A program made the position numbers and the translations under genes. A stretch of 64,000 bases of DNA, from positions 23,172 through 87,171 of the forward strand of contig JBGUPU010000065.1 of the NCBI GenBank assembly GCA_045130475.1, in the 5' to 3' direction. Below, in pieces: positions 50,821 through 60,209 of the stretch. Source of the stretch: CAG-791 sp045130475. GTDB taxonomy: Bacteria; Bacillota; Clostridia; Lachnospirales; Lachnospiraceae. Position 1 is the stretch's first letter. Each line of letters starts with the position of its first letter. The notes under the pieces are model-generated. The model did not search any database and was not told where the DNA came from. It saw nothing but the letters and a program-made list of their open reading frames with translations.

Positions 50821-52605
50821 ATGAAAATAAAGAAGAGCTATTTTGTTCCGGTCACGGCAATTATTCTTTTTATGATCCTGACATTCAGTGCCTGCTCACC
50901 GGCAGACAAAAAGGACAGCGCGGGTGCAGAGGCAGATTCCGCATCTTTGGAAGTTGAATCCCAGGCCGGAAATACGGACGCGGACATGGAAACGGCTGAT
51001 GTGCCTGGGGACGGCACCTATGTGCCGACTATGTTTACTGTTTCGGGCGGCACCGGAAAGGTGAAGATCACCTGCCCGGAAGTCGTTCGCAAGGACGGTG
51101 CGGCGCAGGCAAGGATCGAATTCAGCAGTCCCCACTATGAGTGGGTCAAGGTTGAGGGTATACAGTATGACCCTGAAAACGCTGATGACGCGGACAGAGA
51201 AAATTCCGTCTTCAACATTCCGGTCAGCCTGGACCAAGAGATGAAGATCAGCGGCCTGACAACCGCCATGTCCGAGCCCCATGAAATTGAGTACACCATT
51301 TTTGTCAGCCTCACCCGGAAGGAAGAAACAACAGCTGAAGACGGATCTGAGGGAGATGCTGCGGCCGAAAATGGTGCAGAGGACAGCAACGGAAAGGCTG
51401 CGGATGCAGGCGGAGAAAACAGTTCCTCGGACGGTGAGGACCGCGGTGACGGGGAAGATGCCCCGGCAGCAGGAAAGAAAGCTTCCGGGACAGAAAATGC
51501 TTCCCAACCGCCCGCCCTGGAAGGCTTTTCCTTTGTTTCCGCCATGGAGACCTCTTATGCGGAGACCTTCGATATTTACAGTTACAAGCCTGCGGACGGC
51601 AGCACAGAGGATCTTTACCGCCTGATCGATGTTCACGACAGTGGGCAGTACCTGATCCTGCCGGAAAACAACGGCCCGGACAAATCGGATGCCTCGCAGA
51701 AGATCCTCAAAAGCCTCCCTGCATCCATCACAGTCCTGCAGGCGCCGCTCGACAACATCTATGTGGCGGCGACCTCTTCCATGGCTCTGTTTGACGGAGC
51801 GGGTGCCATCAGTCAGGTAAAAATGACCGGCACAAAGGAGGACGGATGGTACATAGACGCCCCCAAAAAGGCACTGGCGGACGGCAGCATGGTCTACGCC
51901 GGAAAATACAGCGCCCCGGACTATGAACTTCTGGCTTCCTCCGGGTGTGACCTGGCAGTGGAGTCCATGATGATCCTGCACTCCCCGGAGGTCAAAGAAA
52001 AACTCGAAGAGCTGGGGATCCCGGTTTTCATCGACACATCCAGCAACGAGAGCCATCCCCTGGGCCGGACGGAATGGGTTCGTCTCTACGGTGTCCTGAC
52101 CGGACATGAGGGGGAGGCAGAGGCCTTTTTTGAAGAGCAGGAGAAAGAATTTGCACAGGCCGAAAACTATACGGATACGGGTCTGACCGTCGCCTTCTTC
52201 TCCATTTCTTCCAGCGGAAATGTGATCGTGCGGGCTACAGATGACTACATTCCCCGCATGATCGAACTGGCGGGCGGCAGCTACATCTTCAAAGACCTGC
52301 TCCGGAAGAGCGGAAACAGCGCCTCGGTGCGTCTGTCCATGGAGGACTTCTACAATACGGCAAAGGATGCGGACTACCTGATCTACAACGCGACCATCGA
52401 AAATCCCGTACGCACTATCTCTGAACTTTGCGGCAAATCCGCCCTCCTGGCGGATTTCAAGGCTGTACAGGACGGGAAAGTCTGGCAGGTACAGCGCAGC
52501 CTCTACCAGTCCCCCGACATCGCCGCGCAGATGATCACGGATCTGCGCCGTATGCTCACCGGGGAAAACACATCAGAAATGACTTTCCTCGAGAAGGTAA
52601 AATGA
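50821..52605 (+). CDS. corrinoid-type ABC substrate-binding lipoprotein with NEAT-like domain
   Basis: A 594-residue exported lipoprotein (lipobox FSAC, Cys25). Residues about 60-160 are a NEAT-like domain (GDGTYVPTMFTVSGGTGKVKI, ARIEFSSPHYEWVKVEGIQY, ISGLTTAMSEPHEIEYTIFVSL). A Glu/Asp/Ser-rich linker (about 165-235) joins it to a class III periplasmic-binding domain like BtuF/FepB (SITVLQAPLDNIYVAATSSMALFDGAG, SGCDLAVESMMILHSPEV, NVIVRATDDYIPRMIELAGG). It is the only binding protein for the permease at 53016. Ligand is probably a corrinoid or related metal-tetrapyrrole, judged by context. Confidence 0.88.
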   Translation: MKIKKSYFVPVTAIILFMILTFSACSPADKKDSAGAEADSASLEVESQAGNTDADMETADVPGDGTYVPTMFTVSGGTGKVKITCPEVVRKDGAAQARIEFSSPHYEWVKVEGIQYDPENADDADRENSVFNIPVSLDQEMKISGLTTAMSEPHEIEYTIFVSLTRKEETTAEDGSEGDAAAENGAEDSNGKAADAGGENSSSDGEDRGDGEDAPAAGKKASGTENASQPPALEGFSFVSAMETSYAETFDIYSYKPADGSTEDLYRLIDVHDSGQYLILPENNGPDKSDASQKILKSLPASITVLQAPLDNIYVAATSSMALFDGAGAISQVKMTGTKEDGWYIDAPKKALADGSMVYAGKYSAPDYELLASSGCDLAVESMMILHSPEVKEKLEELGIPVFIDTSSNESHPLGRTEWVRLYGVLTGHEGEAEAFFEEQEKEFAQAENYTDTGLTVAFFSISSSGNVIVRATDDYIPRMIELAGGSYIFKDLLRKSGNSASVRLSMEDFYNTAKDADYLIYNATIENPVRTISELCGKSALLADFKAVQDGKVWQVQRSLYQSPDIAAQMITDLRRMLTGENTSEMTFLEKVK

Positions 52606-52670
52606 GACAGGGAGCGGGACAGCAGGAACAGCCTTTCGTGTCCCGCCGGAAAAAATACAGGAGAAACTAA

Positions 52671-52886
52671 ATGAATCAGAAACGACTTGACAGGATCAAC
52701 GAACTGGCACGAAAACAGAAGACGATCGGCCTGACCGATGCGGAGAAGGCGGAGCAGAAGAAGCTCAGGGAAGAGTATCTGGCAGATTTCCGCAAAACCC
52801 TGCGCGGGCAGCTGGAAAACATCTCTTTCGTGGAGGCAGACGGAAGCATCACACCCCTCAGCTCTCTGAGGAAGAAGGACATATAA
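52671..52886 (+). CDS. DUF896 (YnzC-type) protein
   Basis: A 71-residue helical protein with the family pattern RLDRINELARKQKTIGLTDAEKAEQKKLREEYLADFRKTLRGQLENI. The YnzC/UPF0291 group of Firmicutes is small, cytosolic and linked to the SOS-related lexA neighbourhood in Bacillus; its function is not known. Here it is oddly placed between the binding protein and permease genes of one transporter. Confidence 0.9.
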   Translation: MNQKRLDRINELARKQKTIGLTDAEKAEQKKLREEYLADFRKTLRGQLENISFVEADGSITPLSSLRKKDI

Positions 52887-52905
52887 CATCCGGGTTTCAT
52901 TCAGG

Positions 52906-52997
52906 CCGGATTACCGGGTCTGAACGAAAAAACGGACCGGACTGCCGGATCCGGGCGAAAAATCGGTCGGATTACAGGGTCTGAATAAAAAAGGGGA
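52906..52997 (+). repeat. three tandem imperfect 31-bp repeats
   Basis: Units start at 52906 (CCGGATTACCGGGTCTGAAC), 52937 (CCGGACTGCCGGATCCGGGC) and 52968 (CGGATTACAGGGTCTGAATA), each ending in an A-run. They fill the spacer before the permease gene. Confidence 0.7.
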
Positions 52998-53015
52998 TGT
53001 AAGGGAAACAGGTCT

Positions 53016-54059
53016 ATGGACAATATGCAGCGGCCGGAGTATGCGCACGCCAAGGCACTGCGGCGGACGCGCTATACGGCGGTGTTTGCCGCGCTGGCGG
53101 CAGCCTTTCTGGCAATGATCATTTTGAATATCAATACGGGCAGCGTCAGCATCCCGGTCGGAAGGATCCTCAGGATCCTCTTTCTGCGGCAGGGGGAAGC
53201 GAATGAGGTCAGCATCATCTGGAAGATCCGCATGCCGCGCATCCTGCAGGCGGCGATTCTGGGAGGTGCCCTGGCCCTCTCCGGCTTCCTGCTTCAGACA
53301 TTTTTCGGCAATCCCATCGCCGGACCCTTTGTGCTGGGCATTTCCTCCGGCGCCAAGATGTGCGTCGCGATCGTTATGATCCTGCTGATCGGGCGCTTCG
53401 GGACTGCCTCCTCGTGGGCTCTGATCCTTGCGGCCTTTGCCGGCGCCATGATGTCCACGGCCTTTATACTTGTGGTCTCACGCGCAGTGCGCCATATGGC
53501 GGGACTTCTGGTCGCGGGTATCATGATCGGCTACATCTGCAGTGCCATCACGGAGTTTCTCGTGACCTTTGCGGAGGATTCTGATATCGTCAATCTCCAC
53601 GGCTGGTCCCAGGGAAGCTTTTCCGGCGCGGACTGGAGCGGGACAGGGACCGCGGCCGTCATAGTGGGCATAGCCTTTGTCTGTGTATTTTTGCTGGCCA
53701 AGCCCATCGGCGCCTATCAGATGGGTGAAGCATACGCGCAGAGCATGGGTGTCAATATCAGGCGCTTCCGAATGGAACTGATCATACTCTCAGGTGTTCT
53801 GTCTGCCTGCGTGACCGCCTTTGCCGGGCCCATCTCCTTTGTCGGTATTGCCGTACCGTTTCTGGTCAAGCGGGCCCTCGGGACATCGAAGCCCATCGTA
53901 GTGATTCCCGCCGCTTTCCTTGGCGGCGCCGTTTTCTGCATGGTGAGCGACCTGATTGCCCGTATGGCTTTTTCGCCGACCGAACTCAACATCAGCACCG
54001 TGACGTCCATTCTGGGTGCACCGGTGGTGATCTACATGCTGATTCGAAAAAACAGATAG
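53016..54059 (+). CDS. BtuC/FecCD-type ABC permease
   Basis: A 347-residue polytopic permease with about ten hydrophobic segments and the family blocks RMPRILQAAILGGALALSGFLLQTFFGNPIAGPFVLGISSGA, LLVAGIMIGYICSA, GVLSACVTAFAGPISFVGIAVPFLVKRALGTSK and ILGAPVVIYMLIRKNR. It forms the membrane channel for the substrate bound by the protein at 50821 and is energised by the ATPase half of the next gene. Corrinoid or siderophore/heme substrates are usual for this family; context favours corrinoids. AAGGGGATG lies before the start. Confidence 0.92.
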   Translation: MDNMQRPEYAHAKALRRTRYTAVFAALAAAFLAMIILNINTGSVSIPVGRILRILFLRQGEANEVSIIWKIRMPRILQAAILGGALALSGFLLQTFFGNPIAGPFVLGISSGAKMCVAIVMILLIGRFGTASSWALILAAFAGAMMSTAFILVVSRAVRHMAGLLVAGIMIGYICSAITEFLVTFAEDSDIVNLHGWSQGSFSGADWSGTGTAAVIVGIAFVCVFLLAKPIGAYQMGEAYAQSMGVNIRRFRMELIILSGVLSACVTAFAGPISFVGIAVPFLVKRALGTSKPIVVIPAAFLGGAVFCMVSDLIARMAFSPTELNISTVTSILGAPVVIYMLIRKNR

Positions 54060-54123
54060 ACGGACTGGGACAGTCAGAATCGTCCCCAGTGTCCACCTAT
54101 CTTCAGGAAGGATATCGCAAAAC

Positions 54124-56559
54124 TTGGATAAGAATCATTTACAGCTCGACCATCTGGTCGTCGGCTATAACGGAAAAGCCCTGATCCACGGGATTGAAAT
54201 AGGTGTGCAGAGGGGGGAGATCGTGACGCTGGTCGGTCCGAACGGATCCGGCAAGTCCACCATCCTCAAGACCATCACCCGTCAGCTTGTTCCCGTCGGC
54301 GGAGAAATTTACCTGTCTGAGGAGCAGGGGGCATCGCCCAAAAAGCTGGGTCAGTTTGCCCCGGAGGATCTGGCCAGGAATATGGCTGTCATGCTGACAG
54401 GCCGTCTGCAGACAGAGCTGATGACCTGCCGGGACGTGACGGCCATGGGCCGCTATCCCTACACCGGACGCCTCGGCATCCTGTCGGACGCGGACGAAGA
54501 AAAGGTTGACAGCGCCCTGGCTGCCGTGCATGCGCAGCATCTTTCCGACAGACCGTTCGACGCCGTCAGCGATGGTGAGCGTCAGAGGATCCTGCTTGCG
54601 CGCGCTATCTGCCAGGAGCCGAAGATCATCGTGCTGGATGAGCCGACTTCCTATCTGGATATCCGCCATAAACTGGAGCTTCTCTCTATTCTCCACAGGA
54701 TGTCCCGGGAGCAGGGCATCACTGTTGTGATGTCGCTGCATGAGATCGACCTCGCGATGAAGATCTCGGACCGGATCATCTGTGTGAGAGGCGAGGAGAT
54801 TTTTGCGTGCGGAAAACCCTCGGAAATCCTGGACGACGAGACGGTCCGCAGGCTCTACGATCTGGATCCCGAACTGGGCAGATTTGATGCCGAAAACGGC
54901 AGCCTGGAACTGTTTTTTGCAGAAAAAACAGAAAAAAATGCCCGGGCAATAGCGGATCATCTGACGAAAAAAGGTCTTCCTGAAGACGCAGACATCATGG
55001 AGAAAAAGAACGCCTCTCCCAAGGCTGGCGAGAAGGATATAGAATCAGTTTCCATCCCCCGCCTGATGATCGCGGCGCCGGGGAGCGGCAGCGGAAAGAC
55101 CCTGGTCACATGCGGCCTGCTGCGCCTTCTGCAGAGAAATCATCTGCATCCGGCGGCTTTTAAGTGCGGGCCGGATTATATCGACCCCATGTTCCACCGC
55201 CAGGTGCTCGGCATACCCTCCCGCAACCTGGACACCTTCTTCTCCCCCGCGGACAAAGAAAACGATGCTGAGGCTGCAAATAAAGAAAATACCGATAATT
55301 TTGATAATACAGCGCCGGCAGTCCTGGCACGCGCGATGCTGAAAAACAAGGCGGACATTGCAGTCATTGAAGGCGTCATGGGCTATTTTGACGGTACCGG
55401 AGCGTCCGGTATGGAAGCCTCCTCCTTTGACCTGGCACAGCAGACCGATACACCGGTCATTTTCGTCATCAATGCAAAAGGAATGAGCCGCTCCGTGGTT
55501 CCTCTCCTCATGGGTTTTGCGGAGTATGAAAAAGAAAACCGGAGGATCCGCGGCGTGATCCTGAACAGAATCTCCGCCGGCATGTTCCCCTTGATGAAAA
55601 AATGGATCGAGGAGGACACGGACCTCAGGGTCATAGGCTATCTTCCGCAGGACGACACCATTTGCTGGGGGAGCCGTCATCTGGGACTGCTGCAGCCCGA
55701 AGAACTGACAGACCTGCAGGAGCAGATCAATCATCTGGCGGATACGTTGGAAAAAACGGTTGACCGGGAGGCCCTGCTGGAACTGGCCTCCATGGCGCCC
55801 GCTGTCCGGATGCCTTCCGGGGGCAGAGGGAAAAAGTCTGATCCGACTCACATGTCCACAGGAAACTGTGAAAAAAAGACTGATACTTCAACTGTCCCCC
55901 GCATCGCGGTCGCCCGCGATGAGGCCTTCAGTTTTTATTACGAAGACAACCTGGAGATGCTGCAGGAATGCGGCGCTGAACTGGTCTTTTTCTCCCCGCT
56001 TCACGACAGGAAACTTCCCGCGGCGGACGGTCTGCTGCTCGGCGGCGGCTATCCGGAGCTGCATGCGCATGCCCTTGCGCAGAATGAAGAGATGAAAGCA
56101 CAGATCCGCGAATGCGCAGCAGAAGGCATGCCCCTTCTTGCCGAATGCGGCGGCTTCATGTACCTGCAGGAGAATCTGGTAATGGAGGACAGGGCAGCCT
56201 TTAAGGGAGATCCCGGGCAGGAGACCTTCAAAATGTGCGGCGTTCTGCCCGGCACCTGCCGTATGACAGACAGGCTCGTCCGCTTCGGCTATATTGAACT
56301 GGAGAAAAAAGAAGGTGAGAGCGGCCGGGCAGGGTGCCTTAAGAACGGGCACCGCATCCGCGGACACGAGTTCCATTACTTTGATTCCACGGACAACGGC
56401 CATGCCTGTACCGCTTATAAACCGGGGCGAAAACGCTCCTGGGACTGCATGGTCGTGCAGGGGAATATCATGGCCGGATTCCCCCATCTCTATTACCGGT
56501 CTGACCCGGATTTCGCCGCGGCCTTTGTGGAAAAATGCAGACAATTTTCGAGGAAGTGA
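54124..56559 (+). CDS. cbiA: fusion of BtuD-type ABC ATPase and cobyrinate a,c-diamide synthase (CbiA)
   Basis: One frame of 811 residues from a TTG start (AAGGA 12 nt upstream). Residues 1 to about 265 are an ABC ATPase of the siderophore/B12 type: Walker A GPNGSGKST, signature SDGERQRILLARAI, Walker B IIVLDEPTSYLD, and switch His in MSLHEIDL. A hydrophilic linker follows. From 311 comes CbiA: APGSGSGKTLVTCGLL, KCGPDYIDPMFH, EGVMGYFDGTG, and the triad glutaminase with Cys675 in LAECGGFMYL and HEFHYFDS. Both active centres are complete. No internal start or frameshift was found at the joint. It couples corrinoid import to a,c-amidation in one polypeptide. Confidence 0.93.
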   Translation: MDKNHLQLDHLVVGYNGKALIHGIEIGVQRGEIVTLVGPNGSGKSTILKTITRQLVPVGGEIYLSEEQGASPKKLGQFAPEDLARNMAVMLTGRLQTELMTCRDVTAMGRYPYTGRLGILSDADEEKVDSALAAVHAQHLSDRPFDAVSDGERQRILLARAICQEPKIIVLDEPTSYLDIRHKLELLSILHRMSREQGITVVMSLHEIDLAMKISDRIICVRGEEIFACGKPSEILDDETVRRLYDLDPELGRFDAENGSLELFFAEKTEKNARAIADHLTKKGLPEDADIMEKKNASPKAGEKDIESVSIPRLMIAAPGSGSGKTLVTCGLLRLLQRNHLHPAAFKCGPDYIDPMFHRQVLGIPSRNLDTFFSPADKENDAEAANKENTDNFDNTAPAVLARAMLKNKADIAVIEGVMGYFDGTGASGMEASSFDLAQQTDTPVIFVINAKGMSRSVVPLLMGFAEYEKENRRIRGVILNRISAGMFPLMKKWIEEDTDLRVIGYLPQDDTICWGSRHLGLLQPEELTDLQEQINHLADTLEKTVDREALLELASMAPAVRMPSGGRGKKSDPTHMSTGNCEKKTDTSTVPRIAVARDEAFSFYYEDNLEMLQECGAELVFFSPLHDRKLPAADGLLLGGGYPELHAHALAQNEEMKAQIRECAAEGMPLLAECGGFMYLQENLVMEDRAAFKGDPGQETFKMCGVLPGTCRMTDRLVRFGYIELEKKEGESGRAGCLKNGHRIRGHEFHYFDSTDNGHACTAYKPGRKRSWDCMVVQGNIMAGFPHLYYRSDPDFAAAFVEKCRQFSRK

Positions 56560-56562
56560 GAA

Positions 56563-57711
56563 ATGGACTACTTGCAGCAGGCAGTGCAAAACAGAATACT
56601 CGTGCTTTTCATTGCGGCTGCCGTGGATCTGCTGATCGGGGATCCTCACTGGCTCTGGCACCCTGTACAGGGAATCGGAACCCTTATAACTTTCTTTGAA
56701 AAAATCCTGCGCAGGATCTTCGCTGTCCCGCCCCGCCGGGAAGGATCCGGCAAAACAGAAATGCAGAAAGGCGTTTCCGTTCAGGCAGAAGAAGCGGAAA
56801 AAGGAACGGAAAAAGAAGAGGAAAAAGAAGAGAGGGAAGACAGAAGCTTCCATACCCGGGAGCGCATGGCAGGCGCGCTGATGACAGTTCTTGTACTTGC
56901 AGTCAGCACCGGCCTGATCCTGCTTCTGCTGAACTTGTGCGGACGGATCCATCCCTGCCTGCGTCTTGTATTTGAGGGAGCCCTGTGCGGACGGCTCCTT
57001 GCCCTGCGCAGCCTCGGGGAGGCCGGGTTTTCTGTGCGGGAGCCTCTTCTGCGCGGCGATATTGAAGGTGCCCGAAGAGCAGTCTCCATGATCGTCGGCC
57101 GCGACACGGAGCGCCTGGACGAAGAAGGCATTGCAAAAGCCGCAGTGGAAACTGTGGCAGAGAACACCTCCGACGGTGTGACCGCGCCCCTCTTTTACAT
57201 GATCCTGTTCGGAGGAATCGGGGGTGTTTTTCACAAAGCGGTAAATACCATGGACTCCATGACGGGATATAAAAACGCCCGCTATATGTTTTTTGGAACG
57301 GCAGCGGCGCGCCTGGATGATATAATGAATTTTATTCCTGCCAGGCTGACGGCCCTTTTCATGATCCTGGCTTGCTATCTGCCGGGAAAAACTTCCGTCA
57401 CTGCTGCAGGAAAGACCGTCTGGATTCCCGACGGAGCCGCAGCCTATCGCATCTGGCGCAGGGACCGTCTCAAGAGTCCCAGCCCCAACTCCGCCCAGAC
57501 AGAATCCGTCTGCGCCGGGGCACTGCACCTGTGCCTTCTGGGAGACACCTGGTATTTCGGCGAGCTGCACCGCAAAGCGGAGATCGGCGACGGCGGCAGG
57601 AGGGTGGAGCCGGAAGACATCACCCGTTCCGTGCGTCTGATGAACCGCACCGCATTCCTGCTGTTTGCGGCCGGGATCCTTATTCTGCTTTTCCCGGGGA
57701 TCATTCATTAA
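56563..57711 (+). CDS. cbiB: adenosylcobinamide-phosphate synthase (CbiB)
   Basis: CbiB attaches the aminopropanol phosphate arm to cobyric acid at the membrane. It has 382 residues with the family blocks VDLLIGDPHWLWHPVQGIGTLI, GRDTERLDEEGIAKAAVETVAENTSDGVTAPLFYM, NTMDSMTGYKNARYMFFGTAAARLDDIMNFIPARLTAL, and GALHLCLLGDTWYFGELHRKAEIGDG. An acidic, Glu/Lys-rich loop of about 40 residues (about 60-98) is inserted after the first helix. It begins 4 nt after the fusion gene's stop, so the two are translationally coupled. Confidence 0.95.
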   Translation: MDYLQQAVQNRILVLFIAAAVDLLIGDPHWLWHPVQGIGTLITFFEKILRRIFAVPPRREGSGKTEMQKGVSVQAEEAEKGTEKEEEKEEREDRSFHTRERMAGALMTVLVLAVSTGLILLLLNLCGRIHPCLRLVFEGALCGRLLALRSLGEAGFSVREPLLRGDIEGARRAVSMIVGRDTERLDEEGIAKAAVETVAENTSDGVTAPLFYMILFGGIGGVFHKAVNTMDSMTGYKNARYMFFGTAAARLDDIMNFIPARLTALFMILACYLPGKTSVTAAGKTVWIPDGAAAYRIWRRDRLKSPSPNSAQTESVCAGALHLCLLGDTWYFGELHRKAEIGDGGRRVEPEDITRSVRLMNRTAFLLFAAGILILLFPGIIH

Positions 57712-57814
57712 AAAATAATACGCAATACACATCGGAAAAGGATTTTAAAATGCGTTTTGCCTATTATTCATGCTTTCTGCAGATTCGGAGCAATAGGCGC
57801 AAGACCAGTAAAAA

Positions 57815-57839
57815 ACTGCCCGTCGCGGAGACGGGCAGT
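57815..57839 (-). terminator. terminator for the CoA-transferase gene
   Basis: ACTGCCCGTC and GACGGGCAGT form a 10-bp stem around GCGGA. On the minus strand it is followed by a T-run (complement of AAAAA at 57811-57815). Confidence 0.75.
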
Positions 57840-57852
57840 CGTTCTGCCTTCA

Positions 57853-59106
57853 TCAGATCATTCCGGCAATCTCGTCGGCAGTATAACCAAGCGACTGCAG
57901 GATCTGTTCAGTGTGGTAACCTTCCGGATATCCCGCGTGGTCATAGCGGGGCGGGCAGGCGGAGAGATGCATGGGACACCCCATCTGCGTGATGCGGATC
58001 CCCCCGGAATCGCCGGAATCGACGGAAGAGAGACCATCGGCGCCGTCTTCACCCGAACCGGATCTGCCGGCAGCATCGGAGGAAGCGGGACCGGAGACCG
58101 GAACCTCGACAGACGGCCACATACCGCGCTGCACGAGGTGTTCGTCCTTTGAGACTTCCTCCAGGTCCATGACGGGTTCGACGCAGGCATCGAGTTCCCC
58201 GAAGATCGCAGACCACTCGTCTCGGGTCTTTGTTTTAAATACCTCGCGGAAGGTCTTTTTGACCATTGCGGCGTCGGTTTTCAGGATCTTTCCGTCCTTC
58301 CATTCCGGACGTCCGAGTCCGACACATAGAGCCGCGAAAAACTTGGGCTCCAGGGAGCCGACACTCATAAATCTGCCGTCGGAGGTCTCGTAGAAGTCAT
58401 AGATGCCTCCGCCGTTCAGCATGCCGCTCTCCCGCATGGGCATGGGACCGCCCGCGAAATAGCTGGCGCCGTCCATGGAGTTAAAAGGGATGACGCTGTC
58501 CTGCATGGAAACGTCGATAAACTGTCCCCGGCCTGTGCGCTCGCGGTAGATGATCGCCGCAAGAATGCTGGAAACAGCGTTCATGGAGCCCCCGGCCACA
58601 TCCGCAATCTGGAAGTTGTAGAGGCCGGGGCCGCCCGCTTTCCTTCCGGCTGCCCACGCAATGCCGGCGCGGGACAGGTAATTGATATCGTGGCCTGCCT
58701 TCATGGCAAAGGGACCGTTCTGACCGTAGCCTGTGATTGCACAGTAGATCAGACGCGGATTGACTTTGCGCAGCTCCTCATAGCCCACACCCAGTTTATC
58801 CATGACGCCGGGCCGGAACTGCTCGACGACGATGTCATATTCCATGACCAGCTTTTTGACCGCCTCCACTGCGGCAGGTTTTTTCAGATTCAGGAAGATA
58901 GTCTTCTTGTTGCGGCCCAGCCAGGCCTGTGCGCCGGTCACCTTCGCTCCTTCGATTACCGGGGGCCAGTTGACCACCAGATCATATTTGTCCCGTCCGC
59001 TCACCTTGAGCACCTCCGCGCCAAGATCTGCCAGTGTCATCGTGGCATAAGGACCGGGAAGAAGGGTTGTAAAATCAAGTACTTTGTATCCGTCTAAAGC
59101 GCCCAT
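57853..59106 (-). CDS. class III CoA-transferase (CaiB/BaiF family)
   Basis: A 417-residue CoA-transferase. The start GYKVLDFTTLLPGPYATMTLADLGAEVLKV, LGRNKKTIFLNLKKP, ITGYGQNGPFAMKAGHDINYLSRAGI and catalytic Asp169 (NFQIADVAGG) fit the formyl-CoA transferase and alpha-methylacyl-CoA racemase group. About 30 Ser/Gly/Asp-rich residues (around SGPASSDAAGRSGSGEDG) are inserted near the C-terminus, a probable disordered loop. It is antisense to, and unrelated in function to, the B12 genes on either side. Substrate unknown. Confidence 0.9.
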   Translation of the reverse strand: MGALDGYKVLDFTTLLPGPYATMTLADLGAEVLKVSGRDKYDLVVNWPPVIEGAKVTGAQAWLGRNKKTIFLNLKKPAAVEAVKKLVMEYDIVVEQFRPGVMDKLGVGYEELRKVNPRLIYCAITGYGQNGPFAMKAGHDINYLSRAGIAWAAGRKAGGPGLYNFQIADVAGGSMNAVSSILAAIIYRERTGRGQFIDVSMQDSVIPFNSMDGASYFAGGPMPMRESGMLNGGGIYDFYETSDGRFMSVGSLEPKFFAALCVGLGRPEWKDGKILKTDAAMVKKTFREVFKTKTRDEWSAIFGELDACVEPVMDLEEVSKDEHLVQRGMWPSVEVPVSGPASSDAAGRSGSGEDGADGLSSVDSGDSGGIRITQMGCPMHLSACPPRYDHAGYPEGYHTEQILQSLGYTADEIAGMI

Positions 59107-59235
59107 TGCAATTCTCCTTTCCGTCTTTCCGCCAAAGCGTCTGCACGAAATGAGCGAAGGCGGAATTTACACATTCATTGTAGCACGATAAAACAGTATG
59201 CCCGGAAAATGTTTTGTCAGTCGGAGAAAAACAGA

Positions 59236-60111
59236 ATGAACGATATTACAGCAAATGATCAGAGACTTCTGCTCGCCGTGAGCTTCGGCACTTCTTTTGC
59301 GGACACCCGCGAAAAAACCATCGGAGCCATTGAGCGCCGCATGGCGGAAAGATTTCCCGAATGCACCGTGCAGCGATGCTTTACCAGCCGCATGATTCGA
59401 AAAAAGCTCCTGGAGCGGGACGGCCTGAAAATAGACAGCCCGGAAGAGGCGTTACAGAATGCCCGTGAGAGGGGCATACGGGAATTAGTCATACAGCCCT
59501 TATACCTCATGCATGGCTTTGAGCACCGCAGGCTGATGGAGGCAATCCGGCAGGCCGCCCCTTCTTTTGACAGATTTGCGGTCGGAAAGCCGCTCCTTTC
59601 GGAGGACGCCGACTTCTGGGCGATGGCGGATGCGGTCCTGCGAAATCTTCCTGCTCCGGAAGCGGATACGGCGGTTGTCCTGATGGGGCACGGGAATGAA
59701 AAAAAGAAAAAACCCGTCTCGGAGCATGAAAAGGCTGAAAAGGATAAAAAGGCGTCCGGGAGAGACATTCACGACAATGCGGTTTTTGCGGGCTTACAGC
59801 AGAGCCTGCGCGGCAAAGGGGCGGACAACTACTTTGTCGCGACGGTTGAAGGCCAGCCGGAAATCGGGGACATCCTTCCCCTGATCAAAGAAAGAGGATT
59901 CCGGAAAGTCGTCCTTGCCCCCTTTATGGTCGTGGCAGGCGACCACGCGAGAAATGATCTTGCCGGAGAGGACGAAGACTCCTGGAAGAACATTTTCATC
60001 CGCAGCGGTTTTCAGGTGAAGACTGTTCTGCGCGGTATCGGGGAATGGGAGGAGGTACAGGATCTTTTCGCAGCCCACGCTGAGCAGTGCATGGAGGAAA
60101 TCGGCTTTTGA
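59236..60111 (+). CDS. cbiK: cytosolic sirohydrochlorin cobaltochelatase
   Basis: CbiK inserts Co(II) into sirohydrochlorin, the entry step of the anaerobic pathway. It has 291 residues without a signal peptide: LLLAVSFGTSFADTREKTIGAIE, MGHG with His152, VATVEGQPE with Glu205, and VVAGDHARNDLAGEDEDSWK with His237. A Lys-rich insert of about 25 residues follows the MGHG motif. Sequence blocks match the exported tandem copies at 29651, so the same genome region has inside and outside forms. ATG 59236 opens the domain. Confidence 0.93.
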   Translation: MNDITANDQRLLLAVSFGTSFADTREKTIGAIERRMAERFPECTVQRCFTSRMIRKKLLERDGLKIDSPEEALQNARERGIRELVIQPLYLMHGFEHRRLMEAIRQAAPSFDRFAVGKPLLSEDADFWAMADAVLRNLPAPEADTAVVLMGHGNEKKKKPVSEHEKAEKDKKASGRDIHDNAVFAGLQQSLRGKGADNYFVATVEGQPEIGDILPLIKERGFRKVVLAPFMVVAGDHARNDLAGEDEDSWKNIFIRSGFQVKTVLRGIGEWEEVQDLFAAHAEQCMEEIGF

Positions 60112-60209
60112 GAGCATTAGCGCAGAGACAAAGTGTGACCGGCAGCGCAGGTCTTACACTTTCAGAAAACCCTGCGAGTGACTGGCGTTTGAGACAGAAA
60201 GGACTTATT

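Noticed and set aside
52906..52997. The 31-bp tandem repeats as a CRISPR array or iterons
   Set aside because: Repeats are directly adjacent without spacers and imperfect, and there is no replication gene nearby.
55888..57732. A minus-strand open frame of 614 codons opposite cbiA and cbiB
   Set aside because: It crosses two well-identified plus-strand genes and encodes low-complexity sequence with no family features.
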